A DNA stretch of 64,000 nt from Nothopassalora personata (Eukaryota > Ascomycota > Dothideomycetes > Mycosphaerellales > Mycosphaerellaceae), in assembly GCA_033816765.1 (NCBI GenBank), contig CM066290.1, positions 1,674,001 to 1,738,000 on the forward strand, written 5' to 3'. The position numbers were made by a program, and so were the translations under genes. The notes beneath the pieces are model-generated. The model did not search any database. It worked only from the letters and a program-made list of their open reading frames with translations, and was not told the origin of the DNA. Of the stretch, positions 24,157 to 37,083 are shown piece by piece (the stretch's first letter is position 1; each line of letters begins with the position of its first letter).

Positions 24157-24252
24157 GCTCTATAGGGGATTGTTCCTAGAGCTAGGTGTGCTCTATAGGA
24201 GATTGTTCCTAGAGCTAGGTGTGCTCTATAGGAGACTATTCCTAGAGCTAGG
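24157..24252 (+). repeat. 33-bp tandem repeat (about 2.9 copies) in the copia pol linker
   Basis: Three near-identical units beginning GCTCTATAGG and ending in CTAGAGCTAGGTGT lie between the integrase and RT remnants. The unit length is a multiple of three, so it would add 11-residue steps (TPSSRNN core on the minus strand) in a non-conserved linker. Confidence 0.8.
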
Positions 24253-24899
24253 GGGATGTGTCTCTAAATAGTAGACGTGAATCTTCTGTCCTATGCTCCC
24301 CCTAAGACTAACCTTAGTTAGGGGAGTCTTATTGCGAAGCCCTTTATGTTTTAGGTTAGTTACTATACTGTAGTAGCTCCCCCTCTAGCTACATAGCTCC
24401 CCTTAAAGGTTTATAGGGCTAGTGACTCGCTTCTAGCTCGTGTAGCCCTTTATAAGGCATGTAAATACCTTTATAGTAAGGGTCCTTAGGGTTATTATAG
24501 GGATGTCTAAGGAAGGTAATCTCGTTATCTAGGACAGTATGCTTATTACTAGTAGTAAGCTAGGAGCTCTTAACAGTCTGCCCTGTCTACTCCCCCTAAG
24601 CGACCTACTTACCTATAGGGATTTAGTATTGCGAGTTCCATAAGAAATCTTTATTAAAAGTTATATAGGGGGAATAGGTTATCTTATAGACCTATTTTCC
24701 TTTCTCCTACTATAGCTTCTATAGTAGGTAGTTAGTTAATGAACTACCCTAGAATCCTATATGCTACTATATGTCCGCCCTTATAGAGAACTTTTTAGAC
24801 TTGGTGTAATTGTCGTTATGTTTATATGCTTTATATCTAAACCTCCTTATATTCCTTAAGTCTATCTCTTTAATATTAATGCCTAGGTCCTTCTTAAAG

Positions 24900-25581
24900 T
24901 TAATCTATAGTACATTTTTTGTTATTAAGTTAAAGAGGCGGTTCGTAATATAGCATGCAAAATCCATGGCCTAGGGCTAGAGGTTCTATAGTAAGCTAGA
25001 GTCCATAAGCATAGCTCTAGCCTTGTTAATAATAACTTTATTCGAAGCCTTAGCAATTCTATTCTACTTAGGTGTGTATAGTAATGCAAAATCCCATCTA
25101 ATTCCTTTATGTTAGGTATGTGTTCTAAGTTTAATGTTATTAAATTCCCTACTACTATCTAAGAACTAGATCTTAGGTTTCTTCTTGTAGTAGTTCTACA
25201 TTATAGTAAGCTAAGTCTTAATTGCTGTTAGAGTAGCACTTTTCTTTAGAAGTAGTAAGTACTATCTTATCCTAGTTTTAGCATACGTAAGCATAAGGCA
25301 ATATACGTAACTATTATAAGAGAGTAGAGTGATTGGACTAACTAGGTTAGTATAGATTTTATCTAATACCTCTAGTATAGGTCTCCTAGGGATTCTTAAA
25401 ACAACTCTTTATAACCTTATAAGCTTACAAGTCTTACAATGCCCTAACTCTATAGTATTAACATCTTCTAGGCCCTTAACTGCTTCTTTTGTAGCATTAA
25501 GTAATGTGCTCCTAATATACCTAAGTCTTTAATGCTATCTAACTATGTTAGTTCTTAGCTTAGCAAATGTAAGAGTAGTAA
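24900..25581 (-). pseudogene. Copia integrase remnant, 5' side cut by the gypsy insertion
   Basis: Minus-strand reading shows an integrase zinc segment (TIELGHCKTCK), a core with FLDSSREFNN, and FALLYTPKQNRIAKASNKV followed by NKARAMLMDSSLL and ACYITNRLFN. This is the classical copia integrase stretch around the catalytic Glu (canonical Y-T-P-x-Q-N-G-x-A-E-R; here altered). Several TAG codons fall where Trp or Gln is expected. The reading stops at 25581, where the nested gypsy LTR begins, and the protein's upstream part lies beyond 37471. Confidence 0.88.
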
Positions 25582-25969
25582 TGTCTACTAACTACCCTAT
25601 GTAGGCCTATCTAAGTTGTGGTAGTGTAGAGCGGCGCTTATGTAAGTAGAGGTATTTGCCGGTCCCGGGACCGTGAAATCAGGTCACGTAACGAGCAGCG
25701 TAGTAGCCGGATAAAACAAGAGGATTAGCGGACCTAAACCCCTATACCCTCTACTCGAGAGGTATGAATTGAATTGTTGCCTTAATGCTACGCTTACAAT
25801 ACTCAACTGCGCAGTATATATCTCAATAGCTATACTAGTCCCGCTAGCTTACCTAAATGTCTAATTAAACCTAAATGAAATAGGAGCAAGTTAGACCTAA
25901 GGAACCCCCCCCTCTAAATCTAAGGCCGACATAACTAAACCTAAGGTTAACATAACTAATTAGTCGTCA
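25582..25969 (-). repeat. Gypsy 3' LTR (left in window)
   Basis: 388 bp, TGTCTACTAAC to TTAGTCGTCA; the partner is 37084-37471. It contains a GGTCCCGGGACC-centred palindrome near 25653-25679. The two copies align over their whole length and differ by many C/T and G/A transitions. Confidence 0.92.
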
Positions 25970-26349
25970 ATATATCCTCCCCTATTACGAACCTGTCCTT
26001 AGGTTCTAAAGCAGTAAGCCCGGGCATTATAGGTAGCTTAGTTAGTCGCTATAAGCTAAGGTAGTCTTATAGCAGCATAGTAGCTCACCCTACTATTTAG
26101 CTTAACATACAAGATGTTAGGCAGTCCTAGGGCCTACTAGCGACAGTTTATAAAGATCGAAAGGATCCTTCTAACAGAGACCGTGATAATAACGTCAATA
26201 ACCGCGACTCGCATCCGTCGCACTATACTAACGTATGCTACGAAACTAGCGAGGGAATGGACAGCCATGTTAGCATCAATCGAGCGGGCTAGATAGTCGA
26301 ATAACGTAAACGCCACTTATGAGACAAGTGAGCGTTAGTACTAGTAACC

Positions 26350-29300
26350 TAATAAATCTAAAGACGAATCTACCGCGTAGCTAGAAGGTAAGTTAAGGGA
26401 AGATAAGTAACTATAAGAAACAAGTAAGATCTAAGGACTAGAAGCACCTGTACCTGAAGTATTAGAACTAGAATTAGAACTAGAATTAGAACTAGAATTA
26501 GAACTAGAATTAGGACTAGAATCCTATAGGCTATAGCTATAGCCGGAAATTAACTAGAAACCAGGAGCCTATAGACCTACACTAACTACTTAGTTCTACT
26601 TAGTCTTATACAACTCCTTTATCTAGACCTACTCGTTGTCGTGGCTAACACTAGTCTCACTAGACGCGTCCCTAAGTAGCTAGTTAGTAAAATTGCTATA
26701 GTAGTTACGGAAGAAGCTCTTATTACGCCCTTCGCTTATAAAGCACATCTGCTCGAGAGTAGTAACTAAGCTAAGCTACTTATCCATCAATTTCATAGCT
26801 CGGACGCGCCAATTATGTATCTTCTTATAGAAGAGCTCCGAGTCTAGGCGGACCGTAGCATTAAGCCACCTTCTAGCATTAAGGATGACTTCGTTATCGT
26901 TCTAAGACTTCAAACCCGCTAGGGTATCGGACAGAGGGCTGATGCTACTAAGGTGTACGGCCGTAGGAAAAGGATAGCCGGGTACTAGGCGTCGATACTC
27001 AAATCCTGTAGCGCTCTTACTTAGCGTCTTAAAGTTACGATAGAGGTCCATTACCTAGTGCATGCTCTAGCTTCTCTAGAGTTTAAGATAGTTATCGTCG
27101 CGGATCTCGATAAAGTAAGGGTTAATCTAACGTAGTGTCCTCTTATGTGCGGTCTACCTTATTAGAACGCCTATAGTAGTTACCCGCATTTGCCTAGCGC
27201 TTAGGTCCTCTCTAAACCAGCTAATGCTGTTCTTGCTTAGGTAATTCTAGACCCTAATCGAGAAGAAACGCTTAAATCGGCCGTCTTCTATGTAGTCGTT
27301 AATCTAGCACTACTAGATAAACTCTCTAGCATTCCCTTTCTTATGAAAACCGTGTAAAAACTCCGGCCTACTAGTACCCTCTAAGTTAAGAGAGTATAGT
27401 ATGTTAAGCCGGTTACTAGTCTAGTAGTTTTCAATTTCGAGGTTTAAGTCGACCCTAGCATACTATACTATAGTGTTCGCGTTACCCCCCTAATAAGCCC
27501 TATTAAAGCTAAAAATCGTAGGCCTAGGGAAGGAGATAAACCAAGTGCAGTATTAAGGGTGTAGCGCCACTTATAAGAGCTACAGCCCGGGGTCTTGTCG
27601 CATGATCTATTAGCTTAGAGAATACTACATGTTCTAGTAGACGCCGCCGTTACTAACCTTATTCAATTCTCGTAGGTGCTATCGGTACACGTCGAATTCT
27701 CGACTCATTATTTCTCTAACTAATTTAACCCGCGGTACCAGTTTAGCGTCATTATACTAGTATAGTATGTTACTATTAATGTAGGTACCGGTACTATTAA
27801 GATCGGCTTAGTTAGCTTCATTAATACCAAATTTATCGAGGATCTAGTTATAGTTAGCATACGTAACGATGCTACTCGTAGTACCGACTTTACCTCGAAC
27901 ACGGAGGTAGCTAAGCGGGTTAACAGTCTTCTAACTACGCTTATTAGGGCGAAACCACGACCCATTCTTTACCTTAATAGCTAAAAAACTCTTACCTTTA
28001 AAGAGCTAGTCTTAGACCTTAAGCGCGCGCTTACATAGGGTATTAGCGGTAATACCGGGATTCGTAACGAAGTAGAGGGCCTTATAGTAGAAATCTCAAA
28101 CATGCTAATCGCACATTATAGCGCTAACCTTACCATCCCTCTTAAGAACGTCCGAGACAGTATATTCGAGCATCTTAAGGCCCGCTATCCGGTGCTTAGG
28201 TAGCTAGTTAATGCTATCTACATTAATCGAGTTTCTAAACTTAATGCTATAGTACCGCTTATTATAGGTGCAGTTAGCGCGCTTAATCCGGAGGGCCTCG
28301 TCTTCTTATAGGATCTAATCCTTAAAGACTAATACATCCCTAATTATAGCCGAAGGTAACATAGTAAGTATCGGATTGCTATTCTTAGTTAGGGCCGGAG
28401 TGGATCGTAGGGTACTAACCGGTGTACCTAGCGGACTGCCCTCGCGTATAGGTGCGCTATCTAGCGTTCGGTTAGGCAAGGATCGAGTAGGCGCAGTTAT
28501 GCCCTTACCTATACTCTCGCCTATACGGAGCTACTTAAGTCGACTCGACTTGCGACTGCCTCTCGATAGGACTATAGGCTAGGTAGAGGCTAGTAGAGTT
28601 AGCGTAGTACTCTTTATACGTCCTTTACCTTTACTACCCGGTAGCTAACGTAGCTAAGGCTATTATTAGCTAGATAGTCTAGGTTAAGCTATACTATCCT
28701 CCGGGGACGCGGACTTCTTAGTAATAGTACCCTCTATAAAGTATAGAAGGCTATCCTTATAGACGGCTAGGCGGTGTCTTCTAATAATCTCCCTACTCTT
28801 AGCCGACTGCGGATTAATACTACGTGCTTTAGCCTCCCTATCGCACCGGGTAAGATTACTAGGCTCTAGAATTCGCTTACGATCTATACCCTTGCGGCCA
28901 ATCCTTATACGCTAGATTAGTGCCCTCTAAATTCTACTAATAGCCCTACTGTAATCTAGGTACTTATTAATAAAGGCCGTGAACTAGCGGCGCCCGCTAT
29001 TAGTACTACAAAGCTCGGAGATAACGCGTCAATTAAGAATCTTATTGTCTATCTACTGTAGCTAGTAGCGGGTAAGCGTAGATCGAAGAGTATTCTCTCG
29101 GTTGCGAATCTCTAAACCGGTCTTACGAATCTTACCGACGATAGGAAATAAGACATCGAGCTTCTTATTACTAAGGAATTCATCCTAGTAGCTCTTACCT
29201 ATGCCGCTCTTAACTTCCTCGAAAAATAGGTTAACCTAGACGGAGTAGTCTTCGAACACCTTCTCGAAGCCCTTATAGAAGTCCTTTAACACCTCGACCC

Positions 29301-29500
29301 GCTTCTAAGGACTAAGCTCTCGGAACATAACATTAGCGACGGACTTCGGCGTATTTGTGTTAGTAAGGACATACTTAACGCTGTCCGGTAGGCGAAGGGA
29401 CTCGAACAAGGTCTAAGGTAGGCGGGTAAGCCTAGTAACAGTACTAGTGAGCGCTATACTTGAGCTAGCCGGGCGTGACGATAGACTAGCTAAAGCTATA
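26350..29500 (-). pseudogene. Extra ORF between integrase and 3' LTR of the gypsy element, unknown function
   Basis: A minus-strand frame of roughly 1,000 codons can be followed from about 29500 to 26350, with stops almost only TAG/TAA where Gln or Trp fits. Recognisable protein-like stretches include LFESLRLPDSVKYVLTNTNT, REIIRRHRLAVYKD, KRANCTYNKRYYSIKFRNS, CKRALKV and NVDSIN. Near the C-terminus is an (NSSS)n low-complexity tract produced by a 12-bp repeat. It follows the integrase ORF after a gap of about 600 bp that contains one of the CCGGTCCCGGGACC palindromes. It is not gag, RT or integrase, and I cannot assign a family. Hydrophobic envelope-like segments are not obvious. Confidence 0.55.
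26461..26523 (+). repeat. 12-bp tandem repeat coding (NSSS)n
   Basis: About five copies of AGAACTAGAATT in a row. On the minus strand they encode Asn-Ser-Ser-Ser units near the end of the gypsy element's extra ORF. Confidence 0.85.
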
Positions 29501-30099
29501 ATAACTAGAATTCGCTATTAGTGAGATCGTAAGAGCTAGCTATCTCGTAGTGCCACTCTAGAGTAATAGTAAGCTTTAAAAGCTTAGTGTTAGGGTAGGG
29601 CTTTAAAGAAGGTTAAGGTCGTAAAGAGAGAGAGAGGCTAAAGAACCGTCTAATGTGTATAGTAGTAGATGGATGTGTTAGTAGCTCTAGTGATAGTGTT
29701 AGTGTTTAAAGAAAAAGAGAGGAAGTAGTAGGTAGAGAGCTACGCTTAAGTATGCCTCTTAGCGTATGTCCCTATAACCGTTATAAGGCAGCAGCGCCGA
29801 GACCGGTCTTATAAGTAGTAAGAGCAGTACTATTAAGGTTATACTAAAGGTCCGATAACCCTACATGTAACCGAAAACCAGTGCTAGTAACCACCTAGGT
29901 AAGCATTCGGTAGGGGCATGCTACGCTATTACGTGATCCAATTTACCGGTCCCGGGACTAGTAAATGTAACTCTACTAACTGAGGTCTAACTAAGGTAAG
30001 AACACCCTATAAAGTAAAGTCTAGATAACCGAATCGGCTTAATAAACTAAAGGGCATATACAACACATGCCTAAGGAAAATGAACTCTATACGCCATTA

Positions 30100-33000
30100 C
30101 TAACTAATTAGTTCTTAGCCTCGATCCTACTAAACTGTGAAATTTCGGCTATAGAAAGGTTATAAGGCCTAACCTATAGCTTCTTAGATTCCGGTTTAGG
30201 ATACGATCCCTTTTTATTAACTCCTATAGGTAGCACGTCTTCGTCGGCGATAGGCTCGATCTCGTTTGAATTACTGCTATCTTCGCTATTAGCGACTTCT
30301 CCCTCCCCTATTACGAGATCGGTCCCATCATCCAAGTTTAGTACTCCTATGTTATCCGGGCGAAGCTCTAGAACTAGCTTAAGGTTTTCTCGTACCTAAA
30401 CACCCTTTATTAGCGTGCTATTAAGTTCCTTAAGAATATAGGTACTAAACTCCCTAGAGACACTAGACACCTAATATGGACCTTACTATCGGTAACCGAT
30501 CTTACGTAAGAAGTCATCCTTATATAGCTTATCGAATCTTATAATAAGGTCGCCCTTCTAGAAACTAATAGAGTTAACATTCCGGTGAGAATTAAAGTAG
30601 TCCTTACTAAGTTCTCTTAGTCGCTTCCTTCGAGCATATAGCTCTTCTAAACTAAGGTCTCGAGCCTAGAGTTAACGCGCACGTATAGTAAGTAGGTCCT
30701 TAGTCGTTCTTACCGATCCCTATTAGTAATTCGCCTACGTCGGGTACTTAACCTCAATTAGTAGAATCGTGCGATAGCTATATAGGACCTAAGCTAGCGT
30801 TATTCTAGTAGTACGACAGGTCGTAGTCCTATTAGCCTATAACATAGCGGGTACCCATTGCTCCCATCCGCGGTATATGTTCCTTATAAGCTTTACTAAC
30901 GCTACAAGAATCGGACGGTATCTAGCCTCGACCGGAGTATTAGACTACGGATAGTACGGTAATATTCGGATCCTTCGAACACTAAGCCCTACGAGTAACC
31001 GCTTAACCTTAGCCGTATAGACCGTAGCGTTATTAAGCACAATTTCAGCATAGTAGCCGTACCTATAGAAGACATCTTCGTATAGAAACTTAGTAACCGT
31101 CTTAGAGCTAGGAGGTGCCCTCGTTACTCTAGCCTCGATCCAGTTACTAAGTGCTTCGCGCGCAACTAGGAGGTATCTATTTTTATGCACCTAGACGGGG
31201 TCCGAGTACTACTTCTCACTAATAACCTAAGGGCTCGATAAGTGAAGCTTACTAGCGCGCTAGTTGCCTTCGCGAAACCTATAAGGAGCATAACTTCGAA
31301 CCTACGTAGAGACATCGGCGAAGCACCCGTCCTAGTAATACCGATCGGAAATAAGGTTATACACGACCTTAGCGCTACGATAACCGTGTCTTTCATAGCA
31401 TTCTATAACGATCTCCTTCTAAGCCTTATTATCGTTAATTACAAGTTGTAACGGTACTCCTCGGCGCTTCTAGAAGAATAGCAATTAGTCTCGGATAAAG
31501 AAATTAACGCTCTTCTTTACTAGTCGCCGGTACTTAGTACGGGTAACACTATCGGGCCGGGTCCTAGTTTCTATAACCTAAGTAAGTTACTAAGAGCTTT
31601 TAGAATATTAGTTCCCGAGATGTCGTGTTTTCTAGATTTTAACTAGATAGGTGTCGACCGGCTCCGGGTACCCGAATAGCTTATTATTAATTATCTAGTC
31701 GACTTCGTCTTCGTTAGCTTCCCTAGGTTCCTAAGGTGTAGAGGGCCTACGAGATAGGGCATCTAGGCTAGTGTACCTAGTCCCCGTAACGTGCTTCACC
31801 TCGAACGTGAACAGCCTAATCTATGCGACCTACCGGGCCATTACCGAGTTAGGCAGGTCCGAAGCCGGCCGGTTAAGTTACTATACAAGTGTCTTAGCAT
31901 TAACCTTAAGGACAAAATTAACGCTAGTAACATATATCTAGATCTTCTTAAGCCCCTTAAGGACCCTAAGGCATTCTCGCTTACTAGCATTATATCTAGA
32001 TTCTAACGCGTTCTAGATTCTACTCTTATACCGCACCGGGTAACGCCGTCGAGTGCTATCTATTAATTCTTAAGAAACGATACATCCCCATCTAGTACCG
32101 CTAGCATTAACTGAGATAAAGATAGACCTAGCACTAGGTAAGTAGTAGAGGGTAACTAAGGCTAGAGCCTACATAAGATATCTAGTAACCTCTTCTTTCG
32201 AGAATTGCTCATTCTCTATCTAGGTGAACTCGGCGCCCTTCTTTAGTAGCTTATACATTGGTCGAGCGATAATAACGAACTAGGGAATCCATATCCGGAA
32301 GTATACACACAGCCCTACATAGGTGCGGACCTCCTTAATATAGGTGGGCGTAGGCTAGTCTAGGATCTTAGCTACAACCTTTAGGTTAGGATAGCGACCG
32401 TCCGGGCTAGTAACGTACCTAACAATCTTAAGCTTTTTATATAACCATTGGGATTTGCCTCTAGCAACCACCGTACCAGCTCTCTCTAGGTTAGTAAGAA
32501 CTAGATCTAGGGAGACGATATGCTTAACGACCTATCTCCTTAGCCTAGGCTCTACTTCGGCATTCCTATAGTCCTTAGTTAGTCCCTTAATACCGATGTC
32601 ATCAAGGAACGGCTTCGCTCGATGCGAGATATAATTAAGTAGAATCTTTATTACCGTACGCACGAACTGAGCAACTGAATTAGTAGCTCCTTAAGGTAGA
32701 GTCGTATTACGTACTAGGCTAAGAGGGGTCATGAAGGCTATTAAGTCCCGGTAGGACTTATCTAAAGTGATCTAATCATAACCTAAAAACAGGTCTATAA
32801 GTAAAGCGACTCGGTACCCGGTAAAATCCTCTAAGAAGCTATCCGTGTCCGGTGGAATGTTAGTATCGCGTATGGTAACCTCATTTAGGAGCATAGCTAA
32901 GTTAATTAACCGATATGGCACATCGCTTCTAGAGGCATTAACCTTCTTTACGACTAGGAACTAGCTATTAGAATATGCCCCTTATAAGTATTCTAGGATG

Positions 33001-34300
33001 TTGTTCTTAATCCGGGCTCTAATTATGCGCTTAACAATTGCCCTAAGACTTAGGTGCAGCCGGATAGGGCGTACCTACCATGGCCTATAAGGGACCGTGT
33101 TAATCTTCTAAGGTAGCACGACGTCGTGCCTAATTTACCTTATGTAACTGAAATCCTAAGCGAGGACTACCTCCCGGTTGTAGAGCATCTCATCGAATAA
33201 GGCCCTTTCTATTAGTAATAGCTTAATGCTAACATTAATTAAGGTAAGTCGTTCTAGAGTAATTCGGCTACCTCGCTTAATACTTAAGAATTTCTTAGTT
33301 AAGTACTTCCTATCGAACGGTCCTTGTTCTTTAGGCATCTTAGATTCTAGGTATAGTACCCTACGCTTCTATTCTATATCTCCCTTAACTCGTGATTCTA
33401 GGCGTTCGTAAACGCTCGCGTCCACTAGCTTCTTCTTATCCGCCTTACGCTTATACATCGTAAAGACCTACGGCATCCTAATGTTAGCTATATGTTAGCC
33501 TACTTATTGCTTTCGTGCCTAAGCATTCAATGTAGATTGCCTTAGGATCTCGGAAGGCTAATCCCCTTAAACTAAATAAACGTTAGCAATAGAATCTCCC
33601 TTAAACGCGCCTATTCCAATTTCTACAACTCGTTCCTTTACTCTAGTAGTCCTAAGCAATCCTAATAAGTGAGCTAAATGGTTACTAGGCGTTAGAGCCT
33701 TGCCGGGTTCCTACAGATGCGTCGTGTCGTAGTAGTATCCGTTTTCCTCACTATAGCTATTTACCGGTCCCGGGACCGGTAAATCAAAGTCCGAGGTTTC
33801 TCCGAGATAGTGCGAGAATCTTACCGATTTTATTAAATCCGGCTTTAGTAAGTCGGTAGGTTAAGCGCCGTAACTTAACCTACCCTTCCATTTCCCGACG
33901 CTTTTAACAGTTCTTAAAGGGTCTTGTACCTATCTAAGCTAACTAGGGTAGTAAACATAACACTTTCACCTTTACGGCTAGTAATAGTCCCCTCCTATAA
34001 ACTATTATCGCAGTTACGGGCAGTGAGTCGCACCTTGCGGGCCTACGGACGTCCTAGGATTGTTAGTAAGTTTAGATCCGAGGAGATAAATATGTCCATT
34101 TAGTAGTAAACCCTAAATACCTAAACATCTAAATTGCCTATAACACCTTTAAACTGGGCCCGCCCTCTAGCACCTCGAAAGGTAAGCTAAGCACTCGACA
34201 TTACCGGTAACCTAAATCTATAAGCGTTCCTCTAGCCGATAATATTCACCTCGGAACCCTCGTTAATTAGGTACCTAATCTAGTTCTTGTTTATCCCGAA
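30100..34300 (-). pseudogene. Gypsy pol remnant: protease, RT, RNase H, integrase
   Basis: Minus strand, high to low coordinate. A protease-like INEGSEVNIIG lies near 34.2 kb (D-x-G with Asp changed to Asn). RT begins near 33.3 kb (LYNREVVLA), continues through SYRDLIAFMTPL and TLPQGATNSVAQFV, and has the catalytic box KPFLDDIGIKG at about 32590-32615, which is intact. RNase H with ASGTRWG and the TSLDALSRRPS tail follows near 31.75 kb. The integrase region includes NWIEARVTRAPPSS, LYEDVFYRYG and IRILPYYP near 31.1-30.95 kb. A short acidic C-terminal part ends near 30.1 kb. Most breaks are TAG for Gln/Trp. Reading frame appears continuous with gag, so a gag-pol polyprotein is likely. Confidence 0.88.
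33759..33784. repeat. Perfect 26-bp palindrome (ATTTACCGGTCCC plus its complement)
   Basis: The 13-bp half ATTTACCGGTCCC is followed by its exact reverse complement. Imperfect versions occur at 29941-29966, in the left gypsy LTR (about 25653-25679) and in the right gypsy LTR (about 37155-37180). This copy falls inside the gypsy pol frame (reads LPVPGPVN on the minus strand). Confidence 0.85.
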
Positions 34301-36718
34301 CTCCGCTACTACCTAAGGACTAGGGACTATAGTAAAGTTATTAAGGACACTAGAGAGCCCGATTTTCTTAACGTCCTTATAGAGCTTAGCAGTAGGGATC
34401 GCTCCTTTAGAGTAAAGCATAGTTAAATATACTCCGATATACTAGGCCTAACTATCTTCGCGGAAGACCTCCTTATTATACTTAGGTTCATCTTTATAGG
34501 TAACTACTTGTCTAGTACGAACCTTAGGGTCCTTTCCTATAAGGCGTCGCACTATAGCGAGCTTCTCCTAAAGAGCGGGGGTGTTAGTAACGCGACCGAA
34601 GAGGGTAGCCTCGAACTAGCGACTATATCGAAACTAATCTTAGGCGTTCACATTAGGAAACGTTATCTAGAGGATCTAATCAATCTAGTAGATAATACCC
34701 TCTTCCTTTATAACCGGGCTATTACTAGCTAAACTATATTGTCGGACGTAGTTGTCAATCCTTATAGTCTTAGCATTCTATATACGCTTCCTTTATACGA
34801 AGGGGGCGTTTACGGGACTAATAGGCATATCCTTAGGTAGTCCTTTATTAGCATCGTTCCCTAATCTATTCACTTAGGCATCATTTCCCCTTCCTAGGGT
34901 TACCCCGGATTTAGCTAATAATTGAGTTTCGCTTATTTAAGCACTAACTTCATTAATCATTTTAACCTCCTACTAGTTAATCTTAGCTTACCGGATCTCT
35001 TATTCTAATTGTAGGCGAACTTTCTTAGTAGCCTTAGCTCAGGCTCGTAGATCCTAGGCTAAGGACCGGGTCCTCGGGTACGGATTCTTTAGAATGCCTA
35101 CGGGTGCCTTCCCTTTCACTTTATTAGACTACATAGGATAGGTAGATACCTCGTTAAGCTCGCCTAAGTCGACCGCCTACTCCACTTCACTTTCTCCGAA
35201 TGAGACCTAATATATACTAGTAGCCTTCTCTATTTAGCTAGACCGTGCGTCCTAAGGGCTATACTCTATAAAATGCCTAAAGTTAGGAGGGGGCTTAGAA
35301 TGATTAGGAGGCGTAACCTTTGTTACCCTAGTATAGTCCCTACCTATCTATTGCTTACGTAGTGTAGAAATCTTATACTAGTTGTTAAACTCGATCGGCC
35401 TATAATGTTCTTCGAGTAGAGGGAGTATATAGAGCAGTTTCGGTTTACTATAGTCTCTCCGAAAGTTAAACTTAGTGGGACGCGGATCGCCTTCTTTCCC
35501 TAGATACTACTAGTTGTTCAGGGCGAGGTATACGTAGCCCCGAGATATTAAGGACCTTATCGCCCTATAGTTACTAGCCTAGTGCTTCGAACTACTACAG
35601 TTGTAGTAATAACCATCTATCGCTTTAGACTGTTCGCGATTCTACGATAGGGGACGCTACATTACGTAAACCTGCAGTTTAGTGTCTAGGTCGTGCCTCT
35701 CCGGTTACATAGAGCGTTAATTCTCGCTCGGGTAGAAGGCACCCGCGTCCGCGACGCGACCGCGCTAGTATACACGTATGCTCATTTCAGCTACCTTCTA
35801 GATAAGGTTATTATTAATAACAGTCCTAGAAGTGGCCTTCTTAAGCGTGTTAATCTTAGGCTTAAGGCGCGGCATTTACTTCACGACTAAGCGGTATAGC
35901 TAAGGTAAAGTAAGAGGGAAATCTATATACATAGCTTTCTATCCCTCCTCACTATCTACGATGCTAGCAGCTTTATTGAGGATCCTCTAAAAGTCCCTAA
36001 ACTTCTTAGGTTGCTTTAGGTAAAGCCCGTAAGCCTTATAGACCGCTTTCGCGACTCCCTCTAGCAATCCCTAAAGGAGGAGGCGACTCCGGGAGCTGTT
36101 ATCTAAATCCTTAGGTTTAATTAGGTCACTTAAGGATATAAACAGGCGGATGAATTCCTTCATATCTTGTTCTTTAGGCCTCTTGCCTTACTACGCCCTA
36201 ACAATCTCCTTAAGATATTCCCGACTCCCTAATATCGAGTAGGCGTTAAACCTTAAGAACTCTAATAAGAACGCCCTCCTAAAACGTGCCTTGTTAGTGA
36301 GCTACCTAGGCAGCCTTATAACTACGCGCCGGATAGTAGTTTTGCAATTGCGCTTAAACCTGCCCTAGAAATTATCCTTCTTAATAGATGCCCGAGGCGG
36401 ATACTAGTCCATTAGGTCGCTAAACCGCTCCTAGAACTTAGTAGTATTAGTGCTATTAAAGAACGGATTCTTAGTACCTCCTAGAGGTGGAAAGCGAGGG
36501 CTAGCGTTTTCTATTACTACTGCTAATCGTCTAAAGAGGGCAGTTATAGTATCTATTCTAATTGTGCTATTCGTTCCTATACCTATACCCAATTTAGCGG
36601 CGCTAGTTCCGCTTCTCCCTTCCTTACTAGATTTAGGTGTTTCCCCTTCCTCCGATTCCTCTATCCCCTTATAAGGGACAGAATCCCTATAGACCCCTTC
36701 CATTTTCGTAGGGTTCAT
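34300..36718 (-). pseudogene. Gypsy gag remnant with CCHC zinc knuckle
   Basis: Minus-strand reading starts with an ATG at 36718 (MNPTKMEGVYRDS) and an acidic Ser-rich N-terminus. It continues through capsid-like segments (FLLEFLRFNAYSILGS, KEFIRLFISLSDLI, GLLEGVAKAVYKAYGLYL). Near 35590-35630 a YYNCSSSKHQASNY segment has exactly the C-x2-C-x4-H-x4-C spacing of a gag zinc knuckle, with the first and last Cys changed to Tyr, as TGC-to-TAC RIP would do. Confidence 0.8.
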
Positions 36719-36871
36719 AGGCTATTCGTAGCCTCTACCTATGTCGGTAAAGGTGCTAAGTTTTTCTAGTAATGTAGCCGTATCTATTGTTACGTGGTAC
36801 TTACTTTAGAATGTACTAATACTAGTTGTTACTTAATAGGATCTTATAACCGTAATTGTTACTAAATACCT

Positions 36872-37016
36872 TAGACCTTAAGTGTTTTCAACCTTAGTCG
36901 ACCTTAACTGTAAACCTTAACCTTGAACCTTAACCTTAAACCTTAACCTTAAACCTTAACCTTAAGTAATAACCTTAACCGTGAACCTTAGACCTTAAAC
37001 CGTGATTTTAACCTTA
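36872..37016 (+). repeat. AACCTT-rich degenerate repeat in the gypsy leader
   Basis: Some ten imperfect AACCTTAA units lie between the 5' LTR and gag start. They resemble telomere repeats superficially but are CCTTAA-based, not CCCTAA-based, and are flanked by element sequence on both sides. Confidence 0.75.
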
Positions 37017-37083
37017 TAAACTAGATACTAATACGCTACCGGGTGTACACTTAATACCCCCCCCTTATTAACTACTAAAATAA

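Noticed and set aside
24157..24252. CRISPR-like direct repeats
   Set aside because: The 33-bp units are immediately adjacent without spacers and lie in a retrotransposon pol linker of a eukaryote.
25574..25581. Clean 5-bp target duplication for the gypsy element
   Set aside because: With TG...CA ends the adjacent pentamers differ; only an 8-bp overlap AGTAGTAA can be recognised around the junctions, so I did not assign a precise duplication.
27720..27965. Short minus-strand open frame inside the gypsy block, starting MGRGFALISVV
   Set aside because: It is in a different frame from the protein-like reading of the element's extra ORF that covers the same bases, and has no motif.
28376..28582. 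Plus-strand open frame of 68 codons in the gypsy block
   Set aside because: It is antisense to the extra ORF and an accidental result of stop-codon bias.
26350..29500. 2-oxoglutarate dioxygenase fold in the gypsy extra ORF
   Set aside because: A VDLN ... GFH pattern near the C-terminal third looked suggestive, but the HxD iron motif is not present even after allowing for RIP changes.
36872..37016. Interstitial telomere
   Set aside because: Units are CCTTAA-like, not CCCTAA, and lie inside a retrotransposon leader between LTR and gag.
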